59,073 nt of DNA, from the NCBI RefSeq assembly GCF_025515275.1, contig NZ_JAOPFU010000024.1:1-59073 (forward strand). Direction: 5' to 3'. This stretch comes from Catenovulum sp. 2E275 (GTDB taxonomy: Bacteria; Pseudomonadota; Gammaproteobacteria; Enterobacterales; Alteromonadaceae). Positions 10,302 to 20,493 of this stretch are shown piece by piece. The notes beneath the pieces were generated by a model. It was not told where the DNA came from, ran no database searches, and worked only from the letters and a program-made list of their open reading frames with translations. Numbering within the stretch: position 1 is the first letter of the stretch; each line of letters opens with the position of its first letter. Made by a program: the position numbers and the translations under genes.

Positions 10302-12355
10302 TTCCAGTTACCAATTAGCTCAGTTAAATCAATTATTTTACTATGTTTTACTAACCATTGCTGCAAGCTAGTTGGATCAAATTGTTTCCATTCGTTAAAT
10401 ATAGGTCTGATTTTTTCTAATTCAAGCGTTTGCTCTGCTGCAATTGCCCAGCTTAATGTCTCGGCTGCCAATTGCGGAAACCCAGTTTTTTCATTGTCTG
10501 CCGGTTTATAATTAAATAACCAAGCAGCTATTATTTTTGCTATGTCTAGCTCTCTTAATACGGCCGGAACTTTCTGAATCATTAAGGTATTTTTTTTATG
10601 AATTTGTGTCTGAATCCCTAAATGATTTAATGCAATAATTTTTGACTCTAATAAATCCTGCTGGACTGACTCTAACTTAATAGCCACCGGCAATAATAAA
10701 GGCTGGCTAATCAGCTGACCTTGCTTAAAGTTGAGCGCTAATTTGGCCAATAAACCTGCGCTAAATAACTCATTGGTTTTAACTAAATATAATTGCTCAG
10801 CTTTGCTTAATAATAAAAATGTTTTAGCTACAGGCATGATTAACTGCCAGTTTTCTAAAGCAGAGCTAGTAGTGTGCTCGGCTGAATACACTGGTTCCAC
10901 TTTAATATCAGCCACTTCTGGTTTTAATAGATTGTGATATTGGCGGATTTGTTCCGCTAAATTGTGCTGAGAATGCGTATTTTCTGCATACGGGCGCTGA
11001 TTTATTTCATGCTGAATCTGAGTTTTATGTGTTTGACCGGGAAATAATTTTTTACCGGCATCGCTTAATTGTTGATAAATAGGATTATTTGACTGAACTG
11101 AATACTCAGGTTTTGGTTGAGTTTGATTTTGAGAATTAGCGTGAAAACCAAAATCGTTTGAGTGTTCTGTTAAACGCCCAGCTCCTGTCGGCTGTTCAGT
11201 GGAACTATCCAAAGCATTCACTGAAGTATAGTTATTTTGTGTATCGGCTGGCGAATCGGTTAACGTCTGGTTGTTACTCTCATCATCTCTGAGTTCAAGT
11301 TCACTCGATTGCATGTTTTCTGCGTTTGGCGTAATCGATTCAAAAGCCAATGCTTCTATGCTTTGAGCTAAACTTTTTTGCAGCGTCTGAAACACAAAAT
11401 CATGCACTAAACGCGCTTGATGAAACCTAACCTCATGTTTAGCCGGATGTACATTCACATCTACCTGCTTGGGATCAATCTCAATATATAGAACATAAGC
11501 CGGATATAAATCACTCGGAATTTTATCCATATAGGCCTGACGGATTGCATGATTAATCAATTTATCACGCATCATTCGTCCATTTATGTAGCAATATTGA
11601 ATATCAGCCTGATTGCGCGCAGTTAACGGTAGCCCTAACCAGCCCGTTAATTTAATTGAGTCATAATCTGAGTTAATCGTGACTGAATTATCTATAAAGT
11701 TTTTACTACAAATAGCCGCGATGCGACGATGCTGTCCATGCTCGTTATTTGCAATCCGGTAATGACGTTGTAAAACACCGTTATGGCTGAGTTTAATTTG
11801 CACATCAAAACGGCTTAACGCAACTCTACGTACCACTTCATCAATATGTGCATATTCGGTTTTATCTGTTCGTAAAAATCGCCTGCGCGCTGGTGTGTTA
11901 AAAAACAAGTCGGCAACTTCAACACAACTACCAACCGGATGTGCAGCGGGTTTGAGTTCTACTTGCATATCACGCCCTTCTGCCAGAGCGCTCCATGCTT
12001 GATCTTGCGTCTGAGTTTTTGAGGTCAGAGTTAACCGTGAAACTGAGCTAATACTGGCTAATGCTTCACCTCTGAAACCTAAACTCATTATTTGTTCAAG
12101 ATCATCTAGAGTTGATACTTTTGAAGTGGCATGGCGGCTTAAAGCTAAAGCGAGCTCTTGTTTGGCAATACCACTACCGTTATCCCTAATCCGGATAAGC
12201 TGGCTGCCGCCTCTTTCAATTTCTATTTCGATATTAGTTGCACCGGCATCTAAGCTGTTTTCTAGTAGCTCTTTAACAACCGAAGCCGGGCGCTCAACTA
12301 CTTCGCCAGCAGCAATCTGGTTAGCTAATTGAGGTGATAAAATTTGAATTGTCAT
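10298..12355 (-). CDS. mutL: DNA mismatch repair protein MutL
   Basis: The ATPase matchmaker of methyl-directed mismatch repair. The GHKL ATPase domain is in residues 1-330, with [24 protein letters not shown] and [10 protein letters not shown] as hallmarks. A long, poorly conserved Gln/Asn/Ser-rich linker (about 340-490) joins it to the C-terminal dimerisation domain. At 685 residues it is longer than E. coli MutL (615) because of this linker. It overlaps amiB by one base and miaA by four. Confidence 0.97.
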   Translation of the reverse strand: MTIQILSPQLANQIAAGEVVERPASVVKELLENSLDAGATNIEIEIERGGSQLIRIRDNGSGIAKQELALALSRHATSKVSTLDDLEQIMSLGFRGEALASISSVSRLTLTSKTQTQDQAWSALAEGRDMQVELKPAAHPVGSCVEVADLFFNTPARRRFLRTDKTEYAHIDEVVRRVALSRFDVQIKLSHNGVLQRHYRIANNEHGQHRRIAAICSKNFIDNSVTINSDYDSIKLTGWLGLPLTARNQADIQYCYINGRMMRDKLINHAIRQAYMDKIPSDLYPAYVLYIEIDPKQVDVNVHPAKHEVRFHQARLVHDFVFQTLQKSLAQSIEALAFESITPNAENMQSSELELRDDESNNQTLTDSPADTQNNYTSVNALDSSTEQPTGAGRLTEHSNDFGFHANSQNQTQPKPEYSVQSNNPIYQQLSDAGKKLFPGQTHKTQIQHEINQRPYAENTHSQHNLAEQIRQYHNLLKPEVADIKVEPVYSAEHTTSSALENWQLIMPVAKTFLLLSKAEQLYLVKTNELFSAGLLAKLALNFKQGQLISQPLLLPVAIKLESVQQDLLESKIIALNHLGIQTQIHKKNTLMIQKVPAVLRELDIAKIIAAWLFNYKPADNEKTGFPQLAAETLSWAIAAEQTLELEKIRPIFNEWKQFDPTSLQQWLVKHSKIIDLTELIGNWK

Positions 12356-13692
12356 CAGGATTGAGGAATTTTTAATGTTTGTCCGATATGTAACACATCT
12401 GATTTTAAGCTATTTGCCTGCTTTAACGAGGTTATACTGACAGAATAACGTTTGGCAATGACCGACAGAGATTCACCACGAGATACCACATGATCTTTAT
12501 TTCGGTATAAATTGGCGTATAAAGTCCCTTCCGGCGGATGCTGACGGTAAAAATCTTTGATCGCACGTAAAATCGCATTGGCTAGTTTATTTTGATGCTC
12601 ACGCTGACTTAATAAACGCTCTTCGGTCGGGTTAGAAATAAAGCCGGTCTCAATTAAAATAGATGGAATATCTGGAGACTTTAGCACGCCTAAACTGGCC
12701 GCCTGAGGTCTGGACTTATGCATTCGAGTGACCGCAGACATTTGTTTGACCACTTCCTGACTTAATAAGTAACTACTCGACATTGAATGATCCATCGACA
12801 TATCGAGTAAAGCCTGCGCCAAATATTTTTCGTTTTGAGTATCTTTAATAATATCGCCAGCCCCACCTAAGAGTTCGGAGTGCTGCTCTTTTTGCTCCAA
12901 CCAGCGGCCAATTTCTGTATTCGCACGTCGTAATGATAATACCCAAACAGAGCCACCACGAGGCTGCGAATTAGTAAAGGCATCAGCATGTATTGAAATA
13001 AGTAGATCTGCTTTTTTTTGTCTGGCGATAACTGAGCGTTTATTCACATCAATATAATAATCACCTGAGCGAATTGATACCGCTGACAAACCTTTTTCTT
13101 TATTAATTAGATTAACCAGTTTATCTGATATTTGATGAGTAACAATTTTTTCGTATAGACCGCTAGGTCCAATTGAGCCGGGATCTTCACCACCGTGCCC
13201 AGCGTCAATAGCAATAATAATATCGCGATTACCCGAAGTGTCCGTTTGTTTTTTAGTGGTAATTGCTGCGGCATTAGAGTCGGTTAAGTCAATCACTAAA
13301 CGATTGCCATAATTACCAACTGGTGCCAAAGCAAACAAACCAGCCTGTAAGGGTTTATTTAAATCTAATACAATTCTCAATGAGTTTTTGTATTCTGGTG
13401 AACTGTAGCGAATGCGTTTAATTAAATCACCTAAGCCAGACAGCTTAGATAAATCATATTTGTGATTAAACTGGCGTAAGTCAATAACTAACCGGTGCGG
13501 ATTTTCAAGAAAAAAATAGCTGTATTCAGGTTTGTCTTTTAAATCAAAAACAACCCTTGTACTTTCTGGCGATGGCCAGATACGTATCCCATTTATTTTA
13601 TTATTAGCCCAACTCTGAAAGCTAATTAACACGCTAAAAAGCGCAGCAAAAATCCATTTTTTATTAATTACTAATTTCACCCAATTCATCAC
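12355..13692 (-). CDS. amiB: N-acetylmuramoyl-L-alanine amidase with AMIN and LysM domains
   Basis: A periplasmic zinc amidase that cuts septal peptidoglycan during daughter-cell separation. It has a signal peptide (residues 1-29, ending SWA), an AMIN targeting domain (about 35-130), Amidase_3 (about 165-385) with [10 protein letters not shown] and SIHADAF as zinc and catalytic motifs, and a C-terminal LysM repeat (about 398-443). The start overlaps tsaE by 4 bases. Activity in this family normally depends on LytM-type activators encoded elsewhere. Confidence 0.95.
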   Translation of the reverse strand: MMNWVKLVINKKWIFAALFSVLISFQSWANNKINGIRIWPSPESTRVVFDLKDKPEYSYFFLENPHRLVIDLRQFNHKYDLSKLSGLGDLIKRIRYSSPEYKNSLRIVLDLNKPLQAGLFALAPVGNYGNRLVIDLTDSNAAAITTKKQTDTSGNRDIIIAIDAGHGGEDPGSIGPSGLYEKIVTHQISDKLVNLINKEKGLSAVSIRSGDYYIDVNKRSVIARQKKADLLISIHADAFTNSQPRGGSVWVLSLRRANTEIGRWLEQKEQHSELLGGAGDIIKDTQNEKYLAQALLDMSMDHSMSSSYLLSQEVVKQMSAVTRMHKSRPQAASLGVLKSPDIPSILIETGFISNPTEERLLSQREHQNKLANAILRAIKDFYRQHPPEGTLYANLYRNKDHVVSRGESLSVIAKRYSVSITSLKQANSLKSDVLHIGQTLKIPQS

Positions 13693-14141
13693 AGCTTATT
13701 AATTATTAATTCCCCAATTGAGCTTTTAGCAGAGATTTCGACTAAACGCTGTTCGTTATCATGCGTCATATTAACGATAAGATCAGGCTCTGCCAACCAT
13801 TGAGCACCTTTTTCCGGCCACTCGATAATGCTAATACTGTTATTATCAAAATATTCGCGAATACCTATGTATTCTAACTCTTCTGGATCGGCAAGACGAT
13901 ATAAATCAAAATGATATATATTGACCTCTTCCAATTGGTAAGGTTCAACCAATGTATAAGTCGGGCTTTTTACCGCACCATTAAATCCAAAACCCTGAAT
14001 AATACCACGCGATAAAGTGGTTTTGCCTGCACCTAAATCACCAATCAAATAAATAACACATGGCGGTGTGAGAGTTTTAGCTAACTGGCCTCCGAGCTTG
14101 ACGGTTGCATCTGGATTTTGTAACTGAATTTTTTTAATCAT
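13689..14141 (-). CDS. tsaE: tRNA t6A biosynthesis ATPase TsaE
   Basis: The P-loop ATPase that works with TsaB and TsaD to make N6-threonylcarbamoyl adenosine at A37 of ANN-reading tRNAs. It has the Walker A motif GDLGAGKTT near residue 34, followed by SPTYTLVEPY and HFDLYRL, in a 150-residue protein of normal length. It overlaps nnr by 8 bases and amiB by 4, so the three are translationally linked. Confidence 0.96.
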   Translation of the reverse strand: MIKKIQLQNPDATVKLGGQLAKTLTPPCVIYLIGDLGAGKTTLSRGIIQGFGFNGAVKSPTYTLVEPYQLEEVNIYHFDLYRLADPEELEYIGIREYFDNNSISIIEWPEKGAQWLAEPDLIVNMTHDNEQRLVEISAKSSIGELIINKL

Positions 14142-15648
14142 GTTTGGACTCTACTGCCTGATTTATCAGATGGCGAATAAAAGGATATAAATCACTTGCT
14201 ATCATACCTCTTTCTCCGGATTTTGCAGCTAAATCACCAGCTTGAGCATGAATATTCACCCCTAACTCTGCGGCTAATTCAGGGGTAAACCCTTGCGCCA
14301 GAAATGCAGCAATAATACCAGTTAATACATCACCACTACCAGCCGTTGCTAAACCCGGGTTACCTTGTTTGCAAACAACAATTTCATGCTTTCCGGCAAT
14401 TAGACTACCGCAGCCTTTAAGCACCACAGTGCCGCCATACATAGCTTGTAATTCTGTTGCAGCCGAATATCTATCATATTGTACATGATATTGGCTTTGA
14501 GAAAGTAATCTGGCCGCTTCTAATGGATGTGGTGTTAATACCCAATTTTTTTGTTTGCAAGGATGCTGCGCAAGCCAATTTAAACCATCAGCATCAATCA
14601 CTTTAGGTTTATCCTGCTCAATAACATATTGCATTAATCCGTTTGCCCAACCGGATTTTCCAAGACCAGGGCCAATCACAATTACATCAGCTGCGGCGAC
14701 TTTATCTTTTAGCTCTTGATTAATCCCATTGACCCCTAACACCATTAACTCAGGTCGGGTAATCGATACAGCTAAAACATTATCAGGATGAGTAATCACA
14801 GAAACTAAACCCGCTCCGGCTCTTAATACCGCTTCCGCTGATAGCCGGATTGCACCAGACATTCCTTTATCGCCACCAATACATAATACATGACCATATT
14901 TACCTTTATGGCTATTACGTGCTCGTTTATCAAAACATCCTCTTAGTTCATTAAATTGGCTAAGTCGATAATACGCATGGTTTTGCTCAGCAAACACTTT
15001 ATCAACGTCCAATCCGGCAAAATGCAATAAACCAATATAGTCGGCAGCATCAGCGGTTAAAAGGCCTGTTTTTAAACCAATAAAGGTCACTGTATGTTGG
15101 GCATTAATTGCAGCCCCCATTACACAGCCGGTTTTAGCATTTAACCCAGATGGAATATCAATACTCACAACCTGAAACGCTTGGGCATTAACTTGTTCAA
15201 TTATATTTTGCCAATCTTGGGTTAAATTCTTTTTTAAACCAGTACCCAAAATGGCATCAACTAGAATATCGTATTGCGTGAAGTCATGATTTTCAGCACT
15301 TTGGATTGTTAAATTTTGCTTAAGAGCTTCTTCTTTTGCTGTTAATGCATCACCTTGCCAATTATCACAATTCGGCATAGCTAATAAAGAAACCTGCCAG
15401 CCAGCCTGAGCTGCTAATTTTGCAACAACAAAACCGTCACCGGCATTATTCCCTTTTCCCAATAAAATGCCGATACGTTTGGGTTGCAAAAAGTTTTGGG
15501 TAATTAATTCAAAAACAGCTTCACCCGCTTTTTGCATTAGCTGATATAAATTAATCCCTGTACTTTTTGCCGCTTGCGCTTCATTTTGCCTAATCTGCTC
15601 TGGCGTATAGACAGCTACTGGCAACTGCCTGCTTTCAACTAACTTCAT
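14134..15648 (-). CDS. nnr: Bifunctional NAD(P)HX epimerase/dehydratase
   Basis: Repairs hydrated NADH and NADPH. The N-terminal YjeF_N epimerase domain (about residues 1-225) has GKGNNAGDGFVVA. The C-terminal ADP-dependent dehydratase of the carbohydrate-kinase fold (about 235-500) has IGPGLGKS and TAGSGDVLTG. The length of 504 is close to E. coli YjeF. It is the first gene of the nnr-tsaE-amiB-mutL-miaA run and is divergent from queG. Confidence 0.95.
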   Translation of the reverse strand: MKLVESRQLPVAVYTPEQIRQNEAQAAKSTGINLYQLMQKAGEAVFELITQNFLQPKRIGILLGKGNNAGDGFVVAKLAAQAGWQVSLLAMPNCDNWQGDALTAKEEALKQNLTIQSAENHDFTQYDILVDAILGTGLKKNLTQDWQNIIEQVNAQAFQVVSIDIPSGLNAKTGCVMGAAINAQHTVTFIGLKTGLLTADAADYIGLLHFAGLDVDKVFAEQNHAYYRLSQFNELRGCFDKRARNSHKGKYGHVLCIGGDKGMSGAIRLSAEAVLRAGAGLVSVITHPDNVLAVSITRPELMVLGVNGINQELKDKVAAADVIVIGPGLGKSGWANGLMQYVIEQDKPKVIDADGLNWLAQHPCKQKNWVLTPHPLEAARLLSQSQYHVQYDRYSAATELQAMYGGTVVLKGCGSLIAGKHEIVVCKQGNPGLATAGSGDVLTGIIAAFLAQGFTPELAAELGVNIHAQAGDLAAKSGERGMIASDLYPFIRHLINQAVESKHD

Positions 15649-15695
15649 GCTATTTAATTCGTCTAGTATTGTTGATTTGTGTTATATAATACGGA

Positions 15696-15711
15696 TTTTC
15701 GTAAACGAAAA
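15696..15711. promoter_or_regulatory. 16-bp inverted repeat in the nnr-queG divergent region
   Basis: The sequence ttttcgtaaacgaaaa has two 7-base arms around AA. It lies just after a TATAAT-like box (plus strand, 15685-15690) in the 125-base region that must serve both nnr and queG. The placement fits an operator, but no cognate regulator can be named. Confidence 0.35.
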
Positions 15712-15773
15712 CAGTTAAACCATAAAATCTGATAAGATCTTAACTTAATTCATAATTTCACCATAGGGTTCTG

Positions 15774-16919
15774 ATGTCGCTTAACCAACAACAGCTCAAA
15801 AATTTAGCTACTCAAATAAAATTATGGGGTAAAGAATTAGGCTTTAACCAAGTTGGTATTTGCGACTTAAACTTATCAGCCCATGAAGATAAGCTAACCG
15901 AGTGGCTGAATAAAGGTTTTCATGGTGAAATGGAGTATATGGCTAAATATGGCTTAATGCGCGCAAGGCCTGCAGAGTTACATCCGGGCAGTATCAGAGC
16001 CATTTCGGTAAGAATGGATTATCTCCCAGAACATGCCCAGTTTGCCCAAACCCTCAAACAGACAGACAAAGCCTATGTTAGCCGCTATGCCATTGGACGC
16101 GACTACCACAAAGTGCTACGCAACAAACTTAAACAACTGGGTCAAAAAATAGAACAACAAACAGAGTTAAATACAGGCTTTAGACCATTTGTTGACTCAG
16201 CTCCAATTATGGAACGCCCTTTAGCTGAGAAAGCGGGCTTAGGTTGGGTTGGAAAACATAGTTTAGTATTAGATGAAAATGCCGGCAGTTGGTTTTTTTT
16301 AGGTGAATTATTAATTAATTTACCACTACCGGTTGATGAACCAGTAAAAGAGCAATGCGGTAGTTGTGTTGCCTGCATGACATTATGCCCAACCAATGCA
16401 ATTGTCGCCCCTTATGAGGTAGATGCCAGAAAGTGTATTTCTTATTTAACAATAGAATTGCAGGGTGAAATACCGCTCGAATTTAGGCAACTTATCGGCA
16501 ATCGGATTTATGGCTGCGATGATTGCCAATTAGCCTGCCCGTGGAACCGTTATGCCCAACTAAGCCAAGAGCAGGATTTTAAACAGCGCCATGGTTTATT
16601 AAGCCAAGATTTATTAACCTTATGGCATTGGGATGAAAAAACCTTTTTAGATAACACTCAAGGTTCACCAATCCGCCGGATTGGTTATCAAAGGTGGCAA
16701 AGAAATCTAGCAATCGGATTAGGCAATGCAGATTTTAGTCCAGCCATTTTAAATGCGCTTCAAGCAAAATTAACTGAATCAAGTGAACTGGTCAAAAACC
16801 ATATAAACTGGGCTATTGAACAACAAACCATGAAACAAATTCATGCTCAAAGTTCACAAAGCAAACAAGTGAAACGCTTAGTAAGAGTAATAGAAAAAGG
16901 TTTACCGCGTGATGCTTAA
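15774..16919 (+). CDS. queG: Epoxyqueuosine reductase
   Basis: A cobalamin-dependent iron-sulfur enzyme performing the last step of queuosine synthesis in tRNA. Two 4Fe-4S cysteine sets are visible: CGSCVACMTLCP near residues 197-208, and CISYLTIE followed by CDDCQLACPW near residues 223-262. The 381 residues match E. coli QueG (379). It is divergent from nnr, as in E. coli, and ends one base from the convergent Dabb gene. Confidence 0.96.
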   Translation: MSLNQQQLKNLATQIKLWGKELGFNQVGICDLNLSAHEDKLTEWLNKGFHGEMEYMAKYGLMRARPAELHPGSIRAISVRMDYLPEHAQFAQTLKQTDKAYVSRYAIGRDYHKVLRNKLKQLGQKIEQQTELNTGFRPFVDSAPIMERPLAEKAGLGWVGKHSLVLDENAGSWFFLGELLINLPLPVDEPVKEQCGSCVACMTLCPTNAIVAPYEVDARKCISYLTIELQGEIPLEFRQLIGNRIYGCDDCQLACPWNRYAQLSQEQDFKQRHGLLSQDLLTLWHWDEKTFLDNTQGSPIRRIGYQRWQRNLAIGLGNADFSPAILNALQAKLTESSELVKNHINWAIEQQTMKQIHAQSSQSKQVKRLVRVIEKGLPRDA

Positions 16920-16920
16920 A

Positions 16921-17229
16921 TTAAGCTAGAGCAAATGGGTCTACTACCTTGTAATCAATCTCCATGAATTCATGCACTTCTTTTTTCCATACTTCCTGCC
17001 AAAAATCTAGATAATCAGGATGTTCTTTAAAATACTGATATTCTGTTTTTGAAGCAAACTCCATAGATAAGCCGTAATCAAATGGATTGGTTTTACTTAA
17101 TTGCTGTAGGACTTCAAATTTTTGAACAACATTAATATGCTCAAGTTTTACCACTTTTTTAAAAAATTCAGCTTCTGTCACAGAACCCTTTGAGTGGTTT
17201 AATGTAAATACAATAGTATGTCTTATCAT
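16921..17229 (-). CDS. Dabb-domain (stress-responsive alpha/beta barrel) protein
   Basis: A 102-residue protein starting MIRHTIVFTL, the usual opening of the dimeric alpha/beta-barrel Dabb family, with HPDYLDFW near residue 73. Members differ widely in function, so no reaction is assigned. It follows rplQ on the same strand but lies behind the rplQ terminator and probably has its own promoter. An inverted repeat attgat-aata-atcaat (17250-17265), weakly similar to a Fur box, lies 20 bases before the start. Confidence 0.75.
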   Translation of the reverse strand: MIRHTIVFTLNHSKGSVTEAEFFKKVVKLEHINVVQKFEVLQQLSKTNPFDYGLSMEFASKTEYQYFKEHPDYLDFWQEVWKKEVHEFMEIDYKVVDPFALA

Positions 17230-17335
17230 AACTACCTATAGGATTAAAAATTGATAATAATCAATCTATTGTTATCTTTTTAGCAAATCAATCAACTCAT
17301 TATTTTATTGTGAGAAATTTAACAAGTCTAAAAAC

Positions 17336-17363
17336 AAAAAAGGCGCCTTAAGGCGCCTTTTTT
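17336..17363 (-). terminator. Terminator of the alpha operon
   Basis: A 12-bp perfect stem (aaaaaaggcgcc and ggcgcctttttt) with a TTAA loop lies 22 bases after the rplQ stop. It is symmetrical enough to stop transcription from either direction. Confidence 0.9.
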
Positions 17364-17384
17364 AAAATCTCAGCTAGATAAAAT

Positions 17385-17786
17385 TTATTCAGCTGCTTCT
17401 GTAGCTTCTACCGCAGCTTCATCTACTTCTGGTCTATCAACCAATTCAATGTAAGCCATAGGCGCATTATCGCCTGCACGGAAACCACATTTTAAGATGC
17501 GAGTATAACCACCTGGACGAGACTCATAACGAGGACCGATCTCAGAGAATAATTTACCAACAACTTCTTTATCACGTGTACGAGCAAACGCTAAACGGCG
17601 ATTTGCAACACTATCTTTTTTAGCTAAAGTGATCAGCGGCTCGATAACACGACGCAATTCTTTCGCTTTTGGCAATGTAGTTTTAATAATTTCATGGCGA
17701 ACTAAAGAGCCTGCCATGTTACTGAACATTGCACTGCGATGACTGCTGTTTCGATTAAGCTGACGTCCACTTTTACGATGACGCAT
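17385..17786 (-). CDS. rplQ: 50S ribosomal protein L17
   Basis: Large-subunit protein near the peptide exit tunnel. It begins [17 protein letters not shown], the invariant family start. The 133 residues include a short Glu/Ala-rich C-terminal tail. It is the last gene of the alpha operon, 36 bases after rpoA. Confidence 0.98.
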   Translation of the reverse strand: MRHRKSGRQLNRNSSHRSAMFSNMAGSLVRHEIIKTTLPKAKELRRVIEPLITLAKKDSVANRRLAFARTRDKEVVGKLFSEIGPRYESRPGGYTRILKCGFRAGDNAPMAYIELVDRPEVDEAAVEATEAAE

Positions 17787-17822
17787 AATGCTATCCTTCT
17801 ACCAATAACTATGTAGAACTGG

Positions 17823-18812
17823 TTAGTCTTTATCAGCGATACTGGCTGGAGGCCAGTTTTCAAGACGCATACCTAAAGACAAGCCACGAGAGGCCAATAC
17901 GTCTTTAATTTCTGTAAGCGACTTCTTACCAAGGTTAGGTGTTTTTAACAACTCAACCTCAGTACGCTGAACAAGATCACCAATGTATTGGATCTGCTCT
18001 GCTTTTAAGCAGTTGGCAGAACGTACAGTTAATTCAAGATCGTCAACTGGTCTTAACAGAATTGGATCGAATTCAGGTTTTTCTTCTTTACGCTCTGGCT
18101 CAGAAACATCACGCAATTCAACGAATGCGTCTAGTTGCTCTGCCAGAATCGTAGCAGCTCGGCGGATTGCTTCTTCCGGATCAATCGTACCGTTCGTTTC
18201 CATATCGATGACCAATTTGTCTAGGTCAGTGCGCTGTTCAACACGTGCTGATTCAACCGCATAAGCGATACGCTCAACCGGGCTGAAAGACGCGTCGACC
18301 AACAAACGTCCAATTGGACGATCATCTTCTTCAGAGGAACGACGAGCTGAAGCTGGAACATAACCGCGTCCTTTCTCTACTTTTATACGCATATTAATTT
18401 CTGCGTCGCCAGTAAGATTACAAATGACGTGATCCGGATTCTTAACTTCAACATCACCATCATGGGTGATATCTGCTGCAGTAACAGGGCCCGCACCTTT
18501 TTTACTTAAAGTTAAAGTAGCTTCATTCTTGTCTTCAAGATGAACTGCCAAACTTTTTAAGTTAAGTAATATTTCAATTACATCCTCTCGTACCCCTTCT
18601 TTAGTGCTATATTCATGCAATACACCGTCGATTTCAACTTCGGTAACTGCTGCACCGGGCATAGAAGACAATAATATACGTCTTAACGCATTTCCTAAAG
18701 TATGACCAAAACCGCGTTCCATCGGCTCTAAAGTCACTTTTGCACGAAAAGGACCAAGACTTTCAATATCGACTAATCTTGGCTTAAGGAACTCAGTAAC
18801 AGAACCCTGCAT
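17823..18812 (-). CDS. rpoA: RNA polymerase alpha subunit
   Basis: A 329-residue subunit that dimerises to nucleate RNA polymerase assembly. The N-terminal domain (about 1-235) contains [10 protein letters not shown], and the C-terminal domain (about 250-329) contains the DNA- and activator-binding helix region [11 protein letters not shown] and [11 protein letters not shown]. The length equals E. coli RpoA. It lies between rpsD and rplQ in the usual order. Confidence 0.99.
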   Translation of the reverse strand: MQGSVTEFLKPRLVDIESLGPFRAKVTLEPMERGFGHTLGNALRRILLSSMPGAAVTEVEIDGVLHEYSTKEGVREDVIEILLNLKSLAVHLEDKNEATLTLSKKGAGPVTAADITHDGDVEVKNPDHVICNLTGDAEINMRIKVEKGRGYVPASARRSSEEDDRPIGRLLVDASFSPVERIAYAVESARVEQRTDLDKLVIDMETNGTIDPEEAIRRAATILAEQLDAFVELRDVSEPERKEEKPEFDPILLRPVDDLELTVRSANCLKAEQIQYIGDLVQRTEVELLKTPNLGKKSLTEIKDVLASRGLSLGMRLENWPPASIADKD

Positions 18813-18836
18813 CGTTTCCTCTCTATTTTATTAACT

Positions 18837-19457
18837 TTACTTAGAGTAAAGCTCAACAATTAGCTGTTCGTTAATATCTGCAGATAAATCACTGCGCTCA
18901 GGCACTCGCTTGAACACACCTTCTTTCTTGTCTGCATCTACTTCGACCCAAGTTGGCTTCTCACGTTGACCAGCTAGCTCAAGAGCTGACTGAATACGCG
19001 CTTGCTTTTTAGCTTTCTCGCGAACTCCAACTACATCTTCTGGTTTCACAGAGAAAGATGCAATGTTAACAACTTGATTGTTAACAGTGATTGCTTTGTG
19101 ACTAACCAATTGACGAGCTTCTGCACGAGTTGAAGCATAACCCATGCGGTATACTACGTTGTCTAGACGCTTTTCAAGTAACTGTAACAAGTTTTCACCT
19201 GTGTTACCTTTTAAACGTGCAGCTTCTTTATAGTAGTTGCGGAATTGCTTTTCTAATACACCGTAAATACGACGTACTTTTTGCTTTTCACGTAACTGTA
19301 AACCATAGTCAGATAAACGACCACGACGTGCGCCGTGCTGACCTGGTGCTGTTTCAAACTTACATTTTGAGTCTATAGCTCGAACGCCACTTTTTAAGAA
19401 CAAATCTGTTCCTTCGCGACGACTGAGCTTAAGTTTTGGCCCTGTATATCTTGCCAT
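18837..19457 (-). CDS. rpsD: 30S ribosomal protein S4
   Basis: A primary 16S rRNA binder of 206 residues beginning [16 protein letters not shown], with an S4 RNA-binding domain around residues 95-160 ([12 protein letters not shown]). In E. coli, S4 represses the alpha operon by binding the rpsM leader, and a matching leader is present here at 20251-20315. Confidence 0.98.
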   Translation of the reverse strand: MARYTGPKLKLSRREGTDLFLKSGVRAIDSKCKFETAPGQHGARRGRLSDYGLQLREKQKVRRIYGVLEKQFRNYYKEAARLKGNTGENLLQLLEKRLDNVVYRMGYASTRAEARQLVSHKAITVNNQVVNIASFSVKPEDVVGVREKAKKQARIQSALELAGQREKPTWVEVDADKKEGVFKRVPERSDLSADINEQLIVELYSK

Positions 19458-19485
19458 CTTTTTTCTCCGTTATCAGAGGAACAAA

Positions 19486-19878
19486 TTAAACGCGACGTTT
19501 CTTAGGTGGACGACAGCCATTATGTGGAATTGGCGTGACGTCTGTAATATTTGTAATTTTGAATCCAGTTGCATTTAATGCACGGATCGCAGATTCACGA
19601 CCTGGACCTGGACCATTTACAAATACTTCCAAGTTCTTTAAACCATATTCTTGTGCAGCAACACCTGCACGCTCTGCTGCAACCTGAGCTGCGAACGGAG
19701 TAGATTTACGAGAACCACGGAAACCTGAACCACCGGCAGTTGCCCAAGAAAGAGCGTTACCCTGACGGTCTGTAATCGTTACGATCGTATTGTTAAAAGA
19801 AGCATGGATATGAGCCATACCATCTGCAACTTGTCGTTTAGCGCGCTTACGCGAACTACGAGCTGGTGCTTTAGCCAT
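19486..19878 (-). CDS. rpsK: 30S ribosomal protein S11
   Basis: Platform protein of the small subunit, 130 residues. Family blocks are [15 protein letters not shown] and the C-terminal [14 protein letters not shown]. It starts 15 bases after rpsM ends and lies in the alpha operon. Confidence 0.98.
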   Translation of the reverse strand: MAKAPARSSRKRAKRQVADGMAHIHASFNNTIVTITDRQGNALSWATAGGSGFRGSRKSTPFAAQVAAERAGVAAQEYGLKNLEVFVNGPGPGRESAIRALNATGFKITNITDVTPIPHNGCRPPKKRRV

Positions 19879-19893
19879 TATTCACTCTCCCGC

Positions 19894-20250
19894 TTACTTC
19901 TTAATTGGTTTACGAGGACCTTTACGCGTACGCGCGTTAGTCTTCGTTCTTTGTCCACGAACAGGCAAGCTACGACGATGACGTAAACCACGGTTACATC
20001 CAAGGTCCATTAAACGCTTGATATTCATTGAAACTTCACGACGTAAGTCACCTTCAACAGTAAACTTACCAACCTCTTCACGAAGCAAGTCAAGCTGAGC
20101 TTCATCAAGATCTTTGATCTTGGTTGCTTCAGCGATACCAGCAGCAGCGCAGATTGCTTTTGCTCTGGTTTTGCCAACACCGTAAATTGATGTTAAACCA
20201 ATTACTGTGTGCTTGTGCAGAGGAATGTTAATGCCAGCTATACGGGCCAT
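19894..20250 (-). CDS. rpsM: 30S ribosomal protein S13
   Basis: Small-subunit head protein of 118 residues, beginning [15 protein letters not shown] and ending with the basic [18 protein letters not shown]. It is the first gene of the alpha operon, and the ribosome binding site (ggagtg) is part of a folded leader that resembles the S4 target. Confidence 0.98.
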   Translation of the reverse strand: MARIAGINIPLHKHTVIGLTSIYGVGKTRAKAICAAAGIAEATKIKDLDEAQLDLLREEVGKFTVEGDLRREVSMNIKRLMDLGCNRGLRHRRSLPVRGQRTKTNARTRKGPRKPIKK

Positions 20251-20315
20251 ATACGCACTCCGAATTAATGGGTCTCGACCGAAAAGCCCGTAAGGATACT
20301 CAAGCCGAGACCAGA
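20251..20315 (-). promoter_or_regulatory. Alpha-operon leader, S4-binding pseudoknot type
   Basis: The minus-strand leader of rpsM carries GAGTATCCTTACGGGC and CTTTTCGGTC, which closely parallel the E. coli alpha-operon leader to which S4 binds (Alpha_RBS). The arms ggtctcg (20271-20277) and cgagacc (20306-20312) enclose it as a perfect 7-bp stem, and the rpsM ribosome binding site follows within 20 bases. S4 feedback control of translation is inferred from this similarity. Confidence 0.75.
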
Positions 20316-20317
20316 TT

Positions 20318-20342
20318 TCAAATAAAAAGACGATTTTCGTCT
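20318..20342 (-). terminator. Terminator-like hairpin between rpmJ and rpsM
   Basis: The arms agacga (20328-20333) and tcgtct (20337-20342) with a three-base loop are followed on the minus strand by TTTTTATTT. It lies 8 bases beyond the rpmJ stop and marks the end of the spc unit. It would at least partly separate spc from alpha transcription, so a promoter in front of rpsM or anti-termination is implied. Confidence 0.6.
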
Positions 20343-20350
20343 AAAATATA

Positions 20351-20467
20351 TTAACCTTGGCGTTGTTTATGCTTAGGATCTGTTGAACAGATCACGCGCA
20401 CAACACCATTTCGCTTAATAATTTTGCAATTACGGCAAATGGTTTTAACAGATGCACGAACTTTCAT
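20351..20467 (-). CDS. rpmJ: 50S ribosomal protein L36
   Basis: A 38-residue protein, [18 protein letters not shown] at the start and DPKHKQRQG at the end. It keeps the zinc-binding set Cys11, Cys14, Cys27 and His33, so it is the zinc-dependent (C+) form. It is too short for standard open-frame thresholds but lies exactly between secY and rpsM, as in E. coli. Confidence 0.97.
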   Translation of the reverse strand: MKVRASVKTICRNCKIIKRNGVVRVICSTDPKHKQRQG

Positions 20468-20493
20468 TTTCCGACTCCGTTAACCGTTACAGC

